This document shows positions 53,410-61,737 of a stretch of 64,000 nt of DNA, one piece after another. Numbering within the stretch: the first letter of the stretch is position 1; each line of letters starts with the position of its first letter. A program made the position numbers and the translations under genes. Origin of the DNA: JAFGOG01 sp034429215 (GTDB taxonomy: Bacteria; Chloroflexota; Anaerolineae; JAAYZQ01); the NCBI GenBank assembly GCA_034429215.1, contig DAOUGI010000080.1:40756-104755 (forward strand), in the 5' to 3' direction. The notes under the pieces are model-generated. The model had not been told where the DNA came from. It ran no database searches and was given only the letters and a program-made list of their open reading frames with translations.

Positions 53410-53452
53410 GTAAGGGGAAAACCCCATATCGGAGGAGGAGAATTTAGTCCCC

Positions 53453-53821
53453 ATGTCTAACTTTCAAGATCGGGTATTGGAGTGCGCCGATTGCCACAGC
53501 AACTTTGTCTTCACCGCTGGTGAGCAGGCCTTTTACCAGGAGCGCGGCTTTTCAGAACCGAGACGCTGCCCCACCTGCCGTTCTGCCCGCCGAACCAACC
53601 GCTCGGGTGGAGACCGATACGGCGACAACCGGTCCGGTTCCGACCGGACCTACGGCGCATCAGGCGGTGGGGAGCGCCGGGGGCGAACAGATCGCCCACC
53701 ACGGCAGATGTACGATGTCGTCTGCGCCGACTGCGGCCAGCCCACCCAGGTCCCCTTCAAACCTCGCGAAGACCGCCCCGTTTATTGCAAGGACTGCTAC
53801 GAAATACGCCAAAGCCGCTAA
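53453..53821 (+). CDS. Double zinc-ribbon protein
   Basis: 122 residues. The N-terminal half (VLECADCHSNFVFTAGEQAFYQERGFSEPRRCPTC) is a known probable zinc-ribbon type (CxxC-x-CxxC), the linker is Arg/Gly/Asp-rich (about 46-75), and the C-terminal half (VCADCGQPTQVPFKPREDRPVYCKDC) is the CxxC-VPF-CxxC domain also seen at the end of some RNA-helicase proteins. Basic linker and zinc ribbons suggest nucleic-acid binding. GGAGGAGGA precedes the ATG. The consensus promoter and structured leader suggest controlled expression. Confidence 0.88.
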   Translation: MSNFQDRVLECADCHSNFVFTAGEQAFYQERGFSEPRRCPTCRSARRTNRSGGDRYGDNRSGSDRTYGASGGGERRGRTDRPPRQMYDVVCADCGQPTQVPFKPREDRPVYCKDCYEIRQSR

Positions 53822-53842
53822 TCCTGACCTCCACTGACAACG

Positions 53843-53864
53843 GTTTCTGACCCGAGTCAGAAAT
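53843..53864. terminator. Hairpin between zinc-ribbon and MFS genes
   Basis: TTTCTGAC (53844-53851) and GTCAGAAA (53856-53863), loop CCGA, followed by TT. It overlaps the 3' end of the converging MFS gene. Confidence 0.55.
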
Positions 53865-55011
53865 TCGTTATCCGCTGCGTGCGGCCCAGGCCGATGTAGA
53901 GGGTCAGCGCGACGGCGGCCCACGCTGCTGCCAGACCGAAGGCAGTTGCGTAGCCGTATCGCTGCGCCGCCACGCCCAGCCCAAACGCGCCGACTCCCAC
54001 CCCCGCATCGAAGCAGGTGTAGAGAAGGCCGATGGCTGTGCCTCGGCTCTCGGCCGGCACGGCGTCGACGACTGCGGCGTCTAGCCCGCCCCGCACCAGG
54101 CCCCAGCTCAAGCCCAAAGCTGCGCCGGCAGCCAGCAGGGTCGCGTCGCTGCGCACCAGGGCCAGCCAGGCCGTGGCCAGTGCAGCGACGGCCAGCCCTG
54201 GGGCTGCCACCGCCCGGCGGCCGATCCGGTCAGACAGCCAGCCGGCCAGCACCTGGGCGAGCATCAGCGTCGCGGCAAAGGCCGAGAAGTAGGCACCTGC
54301 CGCCGTCAGGCCACGCTCGGTTGCCAGCGGCGCCACAAAGCTCAACGTCGCCCCGTAGGCCACCGCCAGCCCGGTGCTGCCCAGCGCCGCCACCCACACG
54401 GGCCGCAGCCGCGCCACGGCCGCCAACCGGAGGCCGGCCGGGCCTGACAGGCCCCTCTCAGGCTCGATGACAAACAGGATCAGCACCACGGCCACCGCGG
54501 CCGCCCCAGCCGCAACCAGGAAGTGAGGAGCGTAACCCCACTGCGCCAGGGCCATGCTCCCCAGGGCCGGCATGAAAAACAGGCCCAGGTTGCCGGTAAG
54601 CCCGGCCAGACCTATGGTCGCACCGCGCTGCGCCGGCGGCGCCAGATCGGCGACCAAGGCGGTATAGGCCGTGGTAAAAGCGGCGATTCCAATGCCGTGC
54701 ACTACCCGGACGGCCATGAACGACCACACCGAGCCGGCCAGCGTGTAGCAGACAGGCGCCAGGGCAAAGAGGATCGCCCCGGCCAGCAGCAGCGGCTTGC
54801 GCCCCCAACGATCGGCCAGCCGGCCGACGAGCGGCCGCGCGGCGACGGCGCTGAGGGCAAAGATGCCGGTGGCCAGGCCGACCTGAACCAGGTCGCCGCC
54901 TATGTGCTGGACAAAGCCAGGGAGGGTGGCATAGATCCAGTGAAAACTGGCAAAGAAGAAAAAGTTGGCCGCCACAGCCAGGTAGAAGGCAAGGCGGCGA
55001 TGGGTGGTCAC
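53857..55011 (-). CDS. MFS transporter
   Basis: 384 residues, GTG start. Twelve hydrophobic helices and the MFS signature between helices 2 and 3, LVGRLADRWGRKPLLLAGA, with the corresponding GWLSDRIGRRAVAAPG in the second half. It resembles small drug/sugar-efflux-type MFS proteins; the cargo cannot be read from sequence. The start lies nine bases after the trpS stop, so it is probably cotranscribed with trpS; no clear ribosome site. Confidence 0.92.
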   Translation of the reverse strand: MTTHRRLAFYLAVAANFFFFASFHWIYATLPGFVQHIGGDLVQVGLATGIFALSAVAARPLVGRLADRWGRKPLLLAGAILFALAPVCYTLAGSVWSFMAVRVVHGIGIAAFTTAYTALVADLAPPAQRGATIGLAGLTGNLGLFFMPALGSMALAQWGYAPHFLVAAGAAAVAVVLILFVIEPERGLSGPAGLRLAAVARLRPVWVAALGSTGLAVAYGATLSFVAPLATERGLTAAGAYFSAFAATLMLAQVLAGWLSDRIGRRAVAAPGLAVAALATAWLALVRSDATLLAAGAALGLSWGLVRGGLDAAVVDAVPAESRGTAIGLLYTCFDAGVGVGAFGLGVAAQRYGYATAFGLAAAWAAVALTLYIGLGRTQRITNF

Positions 55012-55020
55012 AGGATCATA

Positions 55021-56001
55021 TTAGGGCAACCCGACCGCGGCCTTGACTTCACGCATGGTTTCGTCAGCGATGGCACGGGCGCGGCGGGCACCGTCGGCCA
55101 GCACGTCCCAGACGTAGTCTGGATCGGCGGCAAACTGGGCGCGGCGCTCGCGGAAAGGGGCAAAATAGCCGGTCAGGTTGGCCGCGAATTTTTTCTTGCA
55201 CTCTACGCAACCGATGGCCGCCAAGCGGCAGTCGGCCTCGATCTGGGCCACCTCGCCGGCCGAGAAAAAGCGGTGGAGGGAAAAGACGTTGCACACCTCC
55301 GGGTGGCCGGGGTCGCGGCGATATTGGCGGGCCGGGTCGGTGACCATCACCTTCACCCGGTCCCAGATCTCTTCCGGCGTGGAGGCGATCTCGATGTGAT
55401 TGTTCAGCGACTTGGACATCTTGGCCTCGCCGTCGATGCCAAGCACCTTGGTAAACTCGGTGTGGCGGGCCTGCGGCTCGACCAGAACTTCGCCAAATGT
55501 GTGGTTGAAACGGCGCACGATCTCGCGGGTGAACTCGAGGTGAGGGGCCTGGTCCACGCCGACCGGCACGGTGCCGGCCTTGTACAGGGCAATGTCGGAG
55601 GCCATCAACACCGGATAACCCACCAGGCCATAGTTGACGTTATCGGGCTGCTGCCGTACCTTCTCTTTGAAGGTCGGCAGGCGGGTCAGCCAGCCAAGCG
55701 GTGTGACCATCGACAGGATGGTGTGCAGCTCGGTCACCTGGGGCACGTGCGACTGGACAAAGAGGATCGTCTCCTCGGTGCGGATGCCGGCCGCCAACCA
55801 GTCGAGGGTCATCTCCTTCGTCCACTCCTTGAGCTTGCCCGTGTCCTCTAGGGTGGTCAGGGCGTGCAGGTCGACCACGCAGTAGACGCAGTCATACTCG
55901 TCCTGGAACCCCACATAGTTGCGGATGGCGCCCAGGTAGTTGCCCAAGTGCTGCCGCCCGGTGGGCCTTGCCCCGCTGAAAACCCGTCCTCGCTTATCCA
56001 T
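55021..56001 (-). CDS. trpS: Tryptophanyl-tRNA synthetase
   Basis: 326 residues. It charges tRNA-Trp. The class I signature is RVFSGARPTGRQHLGNYLGAI (residues 6-26; GNYLG stands for the HIGH box), and KMSKS appears as AKMSKSLNNHIEIA. FVQSHVPQVTELHTILS and GYPVLMASDIALYKAGTVPVGVDQAPHLEFTREI are family-typical. The length is normal for the bacterial short form. GAGGAGC precedes the ATG by about ten bases. It follows the Thr/Pro-linker gene by 78 bases. Confidence 0.97.
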   Translation of the reverse strand: MDKRGRVFSGARPTGRQHLGNYLGAIRNYVGFQDEYDCVYCVVDLHALTTLEDTGKLKEWTKEMTLDWLAAGIRTEETILFVQSHVPQVTELHTILSMVTPLGWLTRLPTFKEKVRQQPDNVNYGLVGYPVLMASDIALYKAGTVPVGVDQAPHLEFTREIVRRFNHTFGEVLVEPQARHTEFTKVLGIDGEAKMSKSLNNHIEIASTPEEIWDRVKVMVTDPARQYRRDPGHPEVCNVFSLHRFFSAGEVAQIEADCRLAAIGCVECKKKFAANLTGYFAPFRERRAQFAADPDYVWDVLADGARRARAIADETMREVKAAVGLP

Positions 56002-56079
56002 AGGTCAGTCGCTCCTCATGTGTCGGTCTATTTTGATATTTTACCGCAAAAGCAGGACCGCGGCAAAATGCTCGCCGTC

Positions 56080-57066
56080 CTACTTGCCGGCCAACTGAAA
56101 CTCCAGGATCCAACTGGTGTGGTCCAGACTGCCCAGCCACACGCCCAAGCCCAGGCCGGTCACCCGCTCGCTGGGATAGTCGCCGCCGACGAACACGATG
56201 TACGAATTCAGGGTGCTACCCATCGCAAACTCGGCGCCGTATGGCTCGCCCGGCTTGGGATCCGTGTAGAGCACGGTGTGGCCGCCGTTTTCGACGACTA
56301 CCTCCTGACCCCACTTGGGCTGGCCATCCTGTTTGAAGGTGGTGATGTAGATGATGCAATTGCCCCCTTCGTCCGGCTTGCGCCAGTCCAACCGCACCAA
56401 CCGCCAGTAGAGCTGACCAGGCGCGACGTCGGCCGGAATCAGCTTGATCGGTGTGTCGAGCGAATAGACCTGGGGGTCCCACTCCAGGGGCCGGGAGGTC
56501 GGTTCCGGCGGATTGGTCGGCACGGGTGACCGGGTTGCCACCGGCCGGCGAGTGGCAGACGGCAGAGGGGTGGGCGAAGGGGCCGGCGACGGCGCAGACG
56601 TGGCCGTTGGCATAGGGGTCGGCGTCGGCGGCACGGGAGTGGGGCTGGGTGTGTTGGTTGCCGTGGCAGTGGGTGTGGCGACATAGGCCACCAGCTCCTG
56701 TGGCCGATAGCCGAGCGCTGCCGCCAAGGTGGCCAGATCGGTCGCCACTTTGGAACTGCCTGCCGAGCCGTAGCGCACGGCCAGGCCGGCCAACACCTGG
56801 GGCGGATCATCAAGACCCTGCACGGCCAGCCGTTCCTGCGCCCGGTCCAGGTCGCCGTCCACGGCATACAAGGCGCTGATCAGAACCAGTGACTGGTCGG
56901 CCGACTCTTCTGGCTCGGCTGCGGCCGTCGCCGTAGGCGAGGGCAGCGCAGTCGGGACGGGCTCGGCCGCCGGCCATAGCAACCGGGCCAACCCCAGGCC
57001 GAGGAGCATTCCGAACGTGGCGCCCAGCAGAGAACCAACCAGGACCCTTTTGGGCCAATCTGTCAT
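56080..57066 (-). CDS. Membrane-anchored protein with Thr/Pro-rich stalk
   Basis: 328 residues from the ATG at 57066. One N-terminal membrane helix (VLVGSLLGATFGMLLGLGLARLLW, about 8-31), then a Pro/Thr/Ala linker (35-50), a helical part resembling tandem TPR-like segments (ESADQSLVLISALYAVDGDLDRAQERL... AVRYGSAGSSKVATDLATLAAALG), a second long Pro/Thr stalk (130-195), and a C-terminal beta-rich domain (VYSLDTPIKLIPADVAPGQLYWRLVRLDW to the end). No recognised family. It is 13 bases after the M50 gene in the same orientation, and probably transcribed with it. Confidence 0.78.
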   Translation of the reverse strand: MTDWPKRVLVGSLLGATFGMLLGLGLARLLWPAAEPVPTALPSPTATAAAEPEESADQSLVLISALYAVDGDLDRAQERLAVQGLDDPPQVLAGLAVRYGSAGSSKVATDLATLAAALGYRPQELVAYVATPTATATNTPSPTPVPPTPTPMPTATSAPSPAPSPTPLPSATRRPVATRSPVPTNPPEPTSRPLEWDPQVYSLDTPIKLIPADVAPGQLYWRLVRLDWRKPDEGGNCIIYITTFKQDGQPKWGQEVVVENGGHTVLYTDPKPGEPYGAEFAMGSTLNSYIVFVGGDYPSERVTGLGLGVWLGSLDHTSWILEFQLAGK

Positions 57067-57079
57067 GGTGCGTTCTCGC

Positions 57080-58423
57080 CTAAGCTCCGTTCGGGCCCGG
57101 CGGACATTTATTCGCCCGCCAGGCGAGCCACAGGGCGCCGACGACGAGTCCGACGACCCCCAGGCAGCCGACAGATTGACCTGGCACTGCGTTGACAAAC
57201 TCGCGCATCGGTATAGGGCTAAAGGTCAACACAAAGATCAACAACACGACCACTGCCACAACCTGACCCCACCTGTTCAGCCTGGTGATGTCGTCCAGTG
57301 GATCGGGATGGCCCTGCCCGAAGAGAAAGATAAGCCCTGCCCACAGGAACCAACCCGGCCAGAACACAAGGCCCATCACCAGGCAGAGGCCGATGATCGG
57401 CCAGGTGAGCAGACGGGCCTTGTTGCCGACCAAGCTGTAGAGCGCATGCCCGCCGTCCAACTGCCCGACCGGCAGCAGATTTAAGGCGGTGACCAGCAAA
57501 CCGGCCCAGCCGGCCAGGGCCACCGGGCTGATGATTACGTCGTAGCCCTGGTCGAGCGGGAAGGCGCCAAACAGCGCCGCCGCCCCCTCGCGCAGCGCCA
57601 TTCCCAGTGTCTCAGGCGGCAGCCCGCTGCCAGGTAGGATCTTGCCAAATATCGCAAACTTGAGCAGCAGGTACAGGATAGAGTTTCCCTCAGAGAGAAA
57701 ACCCATGCCCGGCGGCGGAAGCTCCAGCGGCTCGACGTGAGACATTGACAGGCCAAGGATCAGGATCGGCACGGCCAGGATAAAGCCGGTCAGCGGCCCG
57801 GCCACGCCGATGGCCAGCATCTGGCGGCGGTCGGCGGCCTGGCCTTTCATCTGGATAAAGGCGCCCATGGTGCCCAAAGGCGGGAGGGGAAGAGGGATAA
57901 AGTAGGGCAAGCTCACCGGCACTTTAAAGTGGCGACCGGCGAAATAGTGACCCAGCTCGTGGCCGGTCAGGATGACCATCAAGCTCAGGGCAAAGGGCCA
58001 GCCAAGCCACAGATGGGTCAAGGGCCAAACGAGGCTCTGAGTTTGATCCAGGTTCTGGGGCATCGAGCCGGAATTGAAGACGCCGACATACAGGGTGGAC
58101 AGGATCGTCAGGACGTACAACACGACGTTGATCGAGATCCTGGAGGTGTCCTTCTCAGGGAGCACGCCGGGCGTAGCCAGCAGGACGTCCAGGTCCTGCT
58201 CGGGGTCGCGACGCAGCGCGGGCGTATAGCCCAACTGCCGGAAGCGCGCGGCGATCTGAGGGTAGGCGCGGTCGGAAGGGACCTGGAGTCGACCGCGCAG
58301 GCGGATCACATCCGGCTGGCGAGGGATCCCAAGGGTTACGTCAGAGACGGCGAACAGCTCGGAAACGGCTGCACTCAGTTTTTCGGCGGCCTGTTGCACA
58401 GGCGACTGTAAATCTTCAGACAT
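57080..58423 (-). CDS. M50-family (S2P-like) membrane metalloprotease
   Basis: 447 residues from the ATG at 58423. After a cytoplasmic N-terminal domain of about 90 residues, several membrane helices carry the zinc motif HELGH (155-159) in ILTGHELGHYFAGRHF and the second metal-binding motif LLPVGQLDGGHALYSLVGNKARLL. These enzymes cut substrates inside the membrane, for example anti-sigma factors. LPYFIPLPLPPLGTMGAFIQMKGQ is a family-typical segment. A divergent start with the gluzincin-like gene leaves a 141-base region. Confidence 0.92.
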   Translation of the reverse strand: MSEDLQSPVQQAAEKLSAAVSELFAVSDVTLGIPRQPDVIRLRGRLQVPSDRAYPQIAARFRQLGYTPALRRDPEQDLDVLLATPGVLPEKDTSRISINVVLYVLTILSTLYVGVFNSGSMPQNLDQTQSLVWPLTHLWLGWPFALSLMVILTGHELGHYFAGRHFKVPVSLPYFIPLPLPPLGTMGAFIQMKGQAADRRQMLAIGVAGPLTGFILAVPILILGLSMSHVEPLELPPPGMGFLSEGNSILYLLLKFAIFGKILPGSGLPPETLGMALREGAAALFGAFPLDQGYDVIISPVALAGWAGLLVTALNLLPVGQLDGGHALYSLVGNKARLLTWPIIGLCLVMGLVFWPGWFLWAGLIFLFGQGHPDPLDDITRLNRWGQVVAVVVLLIFVLTFSPIPMREFVNAVPGQSVGCLGVVGLVVGALWLAWRANKCPPGPNGA

Positions 58424-58483
58424 CAGTCCCGGCTCTCTAGACTGCTGCGCACCCACAAGTGTAAACACCAGTAGGCAGGTTAA

Positions 58484-58512
58484 TTGCTCAAGGCGGACAA
58501 TGCTGGTATAAT
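58484..58512 (+). promoter_or_regulatory. Promoter for the gluzincin-like gene
   Basis: TTGCTC (58484-58489), 17-base spacer, TATAAT (58507-58512) preceded by TGG. It rules out an in-frame TTG at 58484 as the start. Confidence 0.6.
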
Positions 58513-58564
58513 CGCACCTTGGCAAGTATACCATAGTGTCAGAAGCGATGCAATAGTTAGAAGA

Positions 58565-60499
58565 GTGGAAGAAAGGCGCTCCAATCCTCCAGGCTTGCGG
58601 TCTGTAAATTCCGACGACGCTCACTATGAGCCGCACCGGTGGCGCTATCTGCTGCTGGCGGCCCTGATCCTCATCCTGACCGGGGCAGCATTGACCATGC
58701 TGTGGCAGCTTCCCCGCCTCTTTCCCCAGATGGCGGCGACCACGGCAACCACCGCGCCGGCACCCACGACGCCAACCCCAGCGGCTCTGCATCTCCTCAT
58801 CACCGATCTGCAGGCCAGCGCCGACGACCTGGCCCAGACGATCACCTTCCAGATGGGCGCCCAGGCGCCACCTGGCCGGCAGATTGCAGAAGCATGGCTC
58901 TGGTACGACACCGATGCCGGCCATCAGGTGCGGCGCTTTCCCGGACCAGTGCCGGCCGGCCAATTGCTGGAATACAAGCTCGACGCCACACAAGAGGGTC
59001 TGACTACGACCCTGCCCGGCGGCGAGCTAGACTATTGGTGGCTGGTGCGCGACACGTCTGGCGAGTCGGCCCGCGCCGGGGGGACGATCGCGTTGGGACC
59101 GGCATGGCAGGCGCTGATCGCCGCACCTACACCCGAACCGCCACCGGTCGATTTCACCTGGGCCGTCTCCGTGTCCCAACATTTCACCTTCACTTTTGTA
59201 GCAGGCACAGAGGCCGAGCGGGACCTGGCGCAGATCGCGGCCATGGCCAGGGCAGGGCTGGCTTATATCACCCCTGCGCTAGAGATGGACCTGGAGGGCA
59301 AGCTAACCATCTACCTCACTCCCCGCGTCTTTTGGCAGGGCGGAGCTGCTTACGGCGGCAAGACAAACCTGATCTCTTACTTGGATCGCAATTATACAGC
59401 GATCGAAACCTGGACCTACTTTACCCACGAAGGAGCCCACGTGGTGGCCAATGCCCTGATCCAACCCAAGGAGACAGGAGGGCCGGACGGCGTGCTGATC
59501 GAAGGGTTGGCCGTATGGGCTACCGGCGGCCACTACCGTCGCGAGCCGATCGACGACCTGGCCGCCGTCATCGCCGATTCGGATTCATACATTCCGCTTG
59601 GCACACTGCGCGCCGGCCCGTTCTACGACTTGCAGCACGAGATCTCTTACATGGAGGCCGGATCGTTCGTCCAGTTCCTGATCGAGCGCTATGGGTTGGA
59701 TAAGTTCAAGCAGTTGTATGGCCAGGAGACCGGCAAGCCAGAAGAGGACGAGCTGCTGGTGGAAAGCCTGTATGACAAGAGCTATGCCGAACTAGAAACG
59801 GGGTGGCTCGAATATCTCGAGGGTCTGTCACCCACACCGGAGCAGGCAGAAGCATGGGAGTTCAACGTCCGTTACTTTGACGTGATGCGCCGCTACCAAA
59901 CCGAGCTGGACGCCAATGCTCGGATCCTGCCGGGAATTCCCACCGACTGGACGAGCAACACCCTTTCGATCTTTACCCGGCGGACGGTCGAGCCGGTCAA
60001 CGTGGTGTTTGAGACGGCCCTGCTCGCCGCTCAGGATCGGGCGGCCCAGGGTGACATGGCCGGCGCGAATGCCCTGCTGGACGACATAGAAGCAGGGTTG
60101 GATGCCGAAGGAGAGCCAGTCGGCCCGTCGCTGCGGGCGCGGCAGGACATCTGCGATCTGCTGACCACCCAAGACCGGGCGATCCTGCGGGCCGATCCGC
60201 GCGCTTACCGGGCTACCCTCGCGCCGATTGACGCCCTGGCCCTGGAGGTCCAGGTGGCGGCAGAGCTTCGCCTGCCGCTGACCAGCTATTGGCAGGAGAT
60301 CGTCCGCCTGGATATCGCCGACGATAGCCAGAGCGCCTCAGGGGTAGTGCTAGTCCACGGCCACGCGGTCGACGGCGATTTTCCGGGCGACGGACGGCTG
60401 TTCGCCGTCAAGCTCGTCAGAACCGGCGATGGCTGGCTTTTGTCCAGCCGCGCGCCAACCCAGGCCGAGTTCGTGATGCCGCCCAAGTCGGCGCCGTAG
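58565..60499 (+). CDS. Membrane-anchored gluzincin-like (peptidase MA-type) protein
   Basis: 644 residues from the GTG at 58565, chosen because the promoter lies just upstream. One membrane helix (about 27-48) anchors a large extracellular part. It includes ETWTYFTHEGAHVVANALIQ, with the zinc motif HEGAH (288-292) and IEGLAVWATGGHY about 20 residues later giving the third ligand Glu, the pattern of peptidase-MA/M1-like gluzincins. A helical domain follows. The C-terminal 130 residues look like a separate alpha/beta domain. Activity is expected but not proven; the substrate is unknown. Confidence 0.85.
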   Translation: MEERRSNPPGLRSVNSDDAHYEPHRWRYLLLAALILILTGAALTMLWQLPRLFPQMAATTATTAPAPTTPTPAALHLLITDLQASADDLAQTITFQMGAQAPPGRQIAEAWLWYDTDAGHQVRRFPGPVPAGQLLEYKLDATQEGLTTTLPGGELDYWWLVRDTSGESARAGGTIALGPAWQALIAAPTPEPPPVDFTWAVSVSQHFTFTFVAGTEAERDLAQIAAMARAGLAYITPALEMDLEGKLTIYLTPRVFWQGGAAYGGKTNLISYLDRNYTAIETWTYFTHEGAHVVANALIQPKETGGPDGVLIEGLAVWATGGHYRREPIDDLAAVIADSDSYIPLGTLRAGPFYDLQHEISYMEAGSFVQFLIERYGLDKFKQLYGQETGKPEEDELLVESLYDKSYAELETGWLEYLEGLSPTPEQAEAWEFNVRYFDVMRRYQTELDANARILPGIPTDWTSNTLSIFTRRTVEPVNVVFETALLAAQDRAAQGDMAGANALLDDIEAGLDAEGEPVGPSLRARQDICDLLTTQDRAILRADPRAYRATLAPIDALALEVQVAAELRLPLTSYWQEIVRLDIADDSQSASGVVLVHGHAVDGDFPGDGRLFAVKLVRTGDGWLLSSRAPTQAEFVMPPKSAP

Positions 60500-60522
60500 G
60501 GATACCGGTTCCGGGGACGTTT

Positions 60523-61707
60523 CTACGGCCGCCAGTCCAGCCGCTCGTCGATCCAGCCAGCAGTCTCGTGCGACGGCGAGCCGGCCGGAATGCCGTCCAA
60601 CCGGAAGGTGAAATCGCTCAAGGGACGCTGGCCGGTGCCGTCGGCCGCCATCTCCCACAGCTTGAATTTGCTGTTCTCTGACAGCACAAAGGTGTCGGGC
60701 CAGTTTTCGTCGCGGGTGGAGACAAAGACCAGGTACTTGCCGTCGGGCGACCACACCGGCAGCCCATTCCAGTACCAGTCGTCGGTCAGGCGGCGCGATC
60801 CGGCGCCATCGACTTGGACGATCATTACCTGCCAATAGCCGCTGGACCTGGACATATAAGCAATCTGCTTGCCGTCGGGCGACACAGCGGGCGCGGTGTC
60901 GTCGGGGAAGAAGGTGAGCTGTTTGGGGTTGGCGCCGTCGGCGTTCATGACATAGAGACCACAGGCGTCGCCCTCACAGCCCTGGTAGACGATCCGGCCA
61001 TCAGGCAGAAAGACCGGCGCACGGCCCTTGATCCACTTGCCCTGGCGCAGGATCTCGGTCCACGGCTGATCACCTGTACCGGTGAACAGGTAGAGGTAGC
61101 TTTCCCGATCGCGCGACTGCCGCGAAGGAAACACAAACTGTTGATCGTTGGGCGACCACGACGGGCGAGCCGCCTCACTAAACTGGACCATAGTCCAGAT
61201 GTCGGCGCCGTCGATCGGTCGCGACAGCAGGCCGCGCTTGCTTTGAACCCACGAGCGCCAGGCAATGCGCTTGCCATCATGGGTGACGACCGGCTGGCTG
61301 GCCCGCTCGATATATTTTTCTATGTCGCCGGTTTTCAGGTCGAGTTGATAGAGGTGGTAGGTCTGCCCCTCCGTGTCAAAAACCGGAAAGAGGAGATAGC
61401 CGGTCAGCTTGGGCGCCGGTCCTGCCGCACGCGTAGCCGCAGGGGTCGGCGTCTCAGCCGGCGGCGTGGGTGTTGGCACGACGGTATCGGTCGGCAAGGG
61501 CGATGGCAAGGGTGTAGGCGTCGAGGTAGGCGGCGCCGGGGCGGTGGGGGTAAAGGTCGCGCGCATGGTAGCGGTGGGGGGAATGGCTGTCGGCGGCTCG
61601 GTAGGACCGGGCGTCGGGGAGGGCTCAGACCCGCACGCCGCAAGCACAAGGCTGAGCAACAAGACCACCGAAAGTAAGCCGACCAGTCCGAATTGCGTTT
61701 TTCTCAT
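60523..61707 (-). CDS. PD40/TolB-like beta-propeller lipoprotein, second copy
   Basis: 394 residues from the ATG at 61707. The signal sequence ends in LVLAAC (Cys25), a lipobox, followed by a Pro/Thr-rich stalk of about 75 residues. Then come propeller blades with PD40 motifs: SWSPNDQQFVFPS, FLPDGRIVYQG, SPDGKQIAYMSRSSGYWQV and SPDGKYLVFVSTRDENW. It converges with the gluzincin-like gene. It shares architecture with the protein at 5052-6248, though the stalk repeats differ. Confidence 0.88.
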   Translation of the reverse strand: MRKTQFGLVGLLSVVLLLSLVLAACGSEPSPTPGPTEPPTAIPPTATMRATFTPTAPAPPTSTPTPLPSPLPTDTVVPTPTPPAETPTPAATRAAGPAPKLTGYLLFPVFDTEGQTYHLYQLDLKTGDIEKYIERASQPVVTHDGKRIAWRSWVQSKRGLLSRPIDGADIWTMVQFSEAARPSWSPNDQQFVFPSRQSRDRESYLYLFTGTGDQPWTEILRQGKWIKGRAPVFLPDGRIVYQGCEGDACGLYVMNADGANPKQLTFFPDDTAPAVSPDGKQIAYMSRSSGYWQVMIVQVDGAGSRRLTDDWYWNGLPVWSPDGKYLVFVSTRDENWPDTFVLSENSKFKLWEMAADGTGQRPLSDFTFRLDGIPAGSPSHETAGWIDERLDWRP

Positions 61708-61737
61708 CTCTGTCTCTCCTCTCGATTGCATGCGCCA

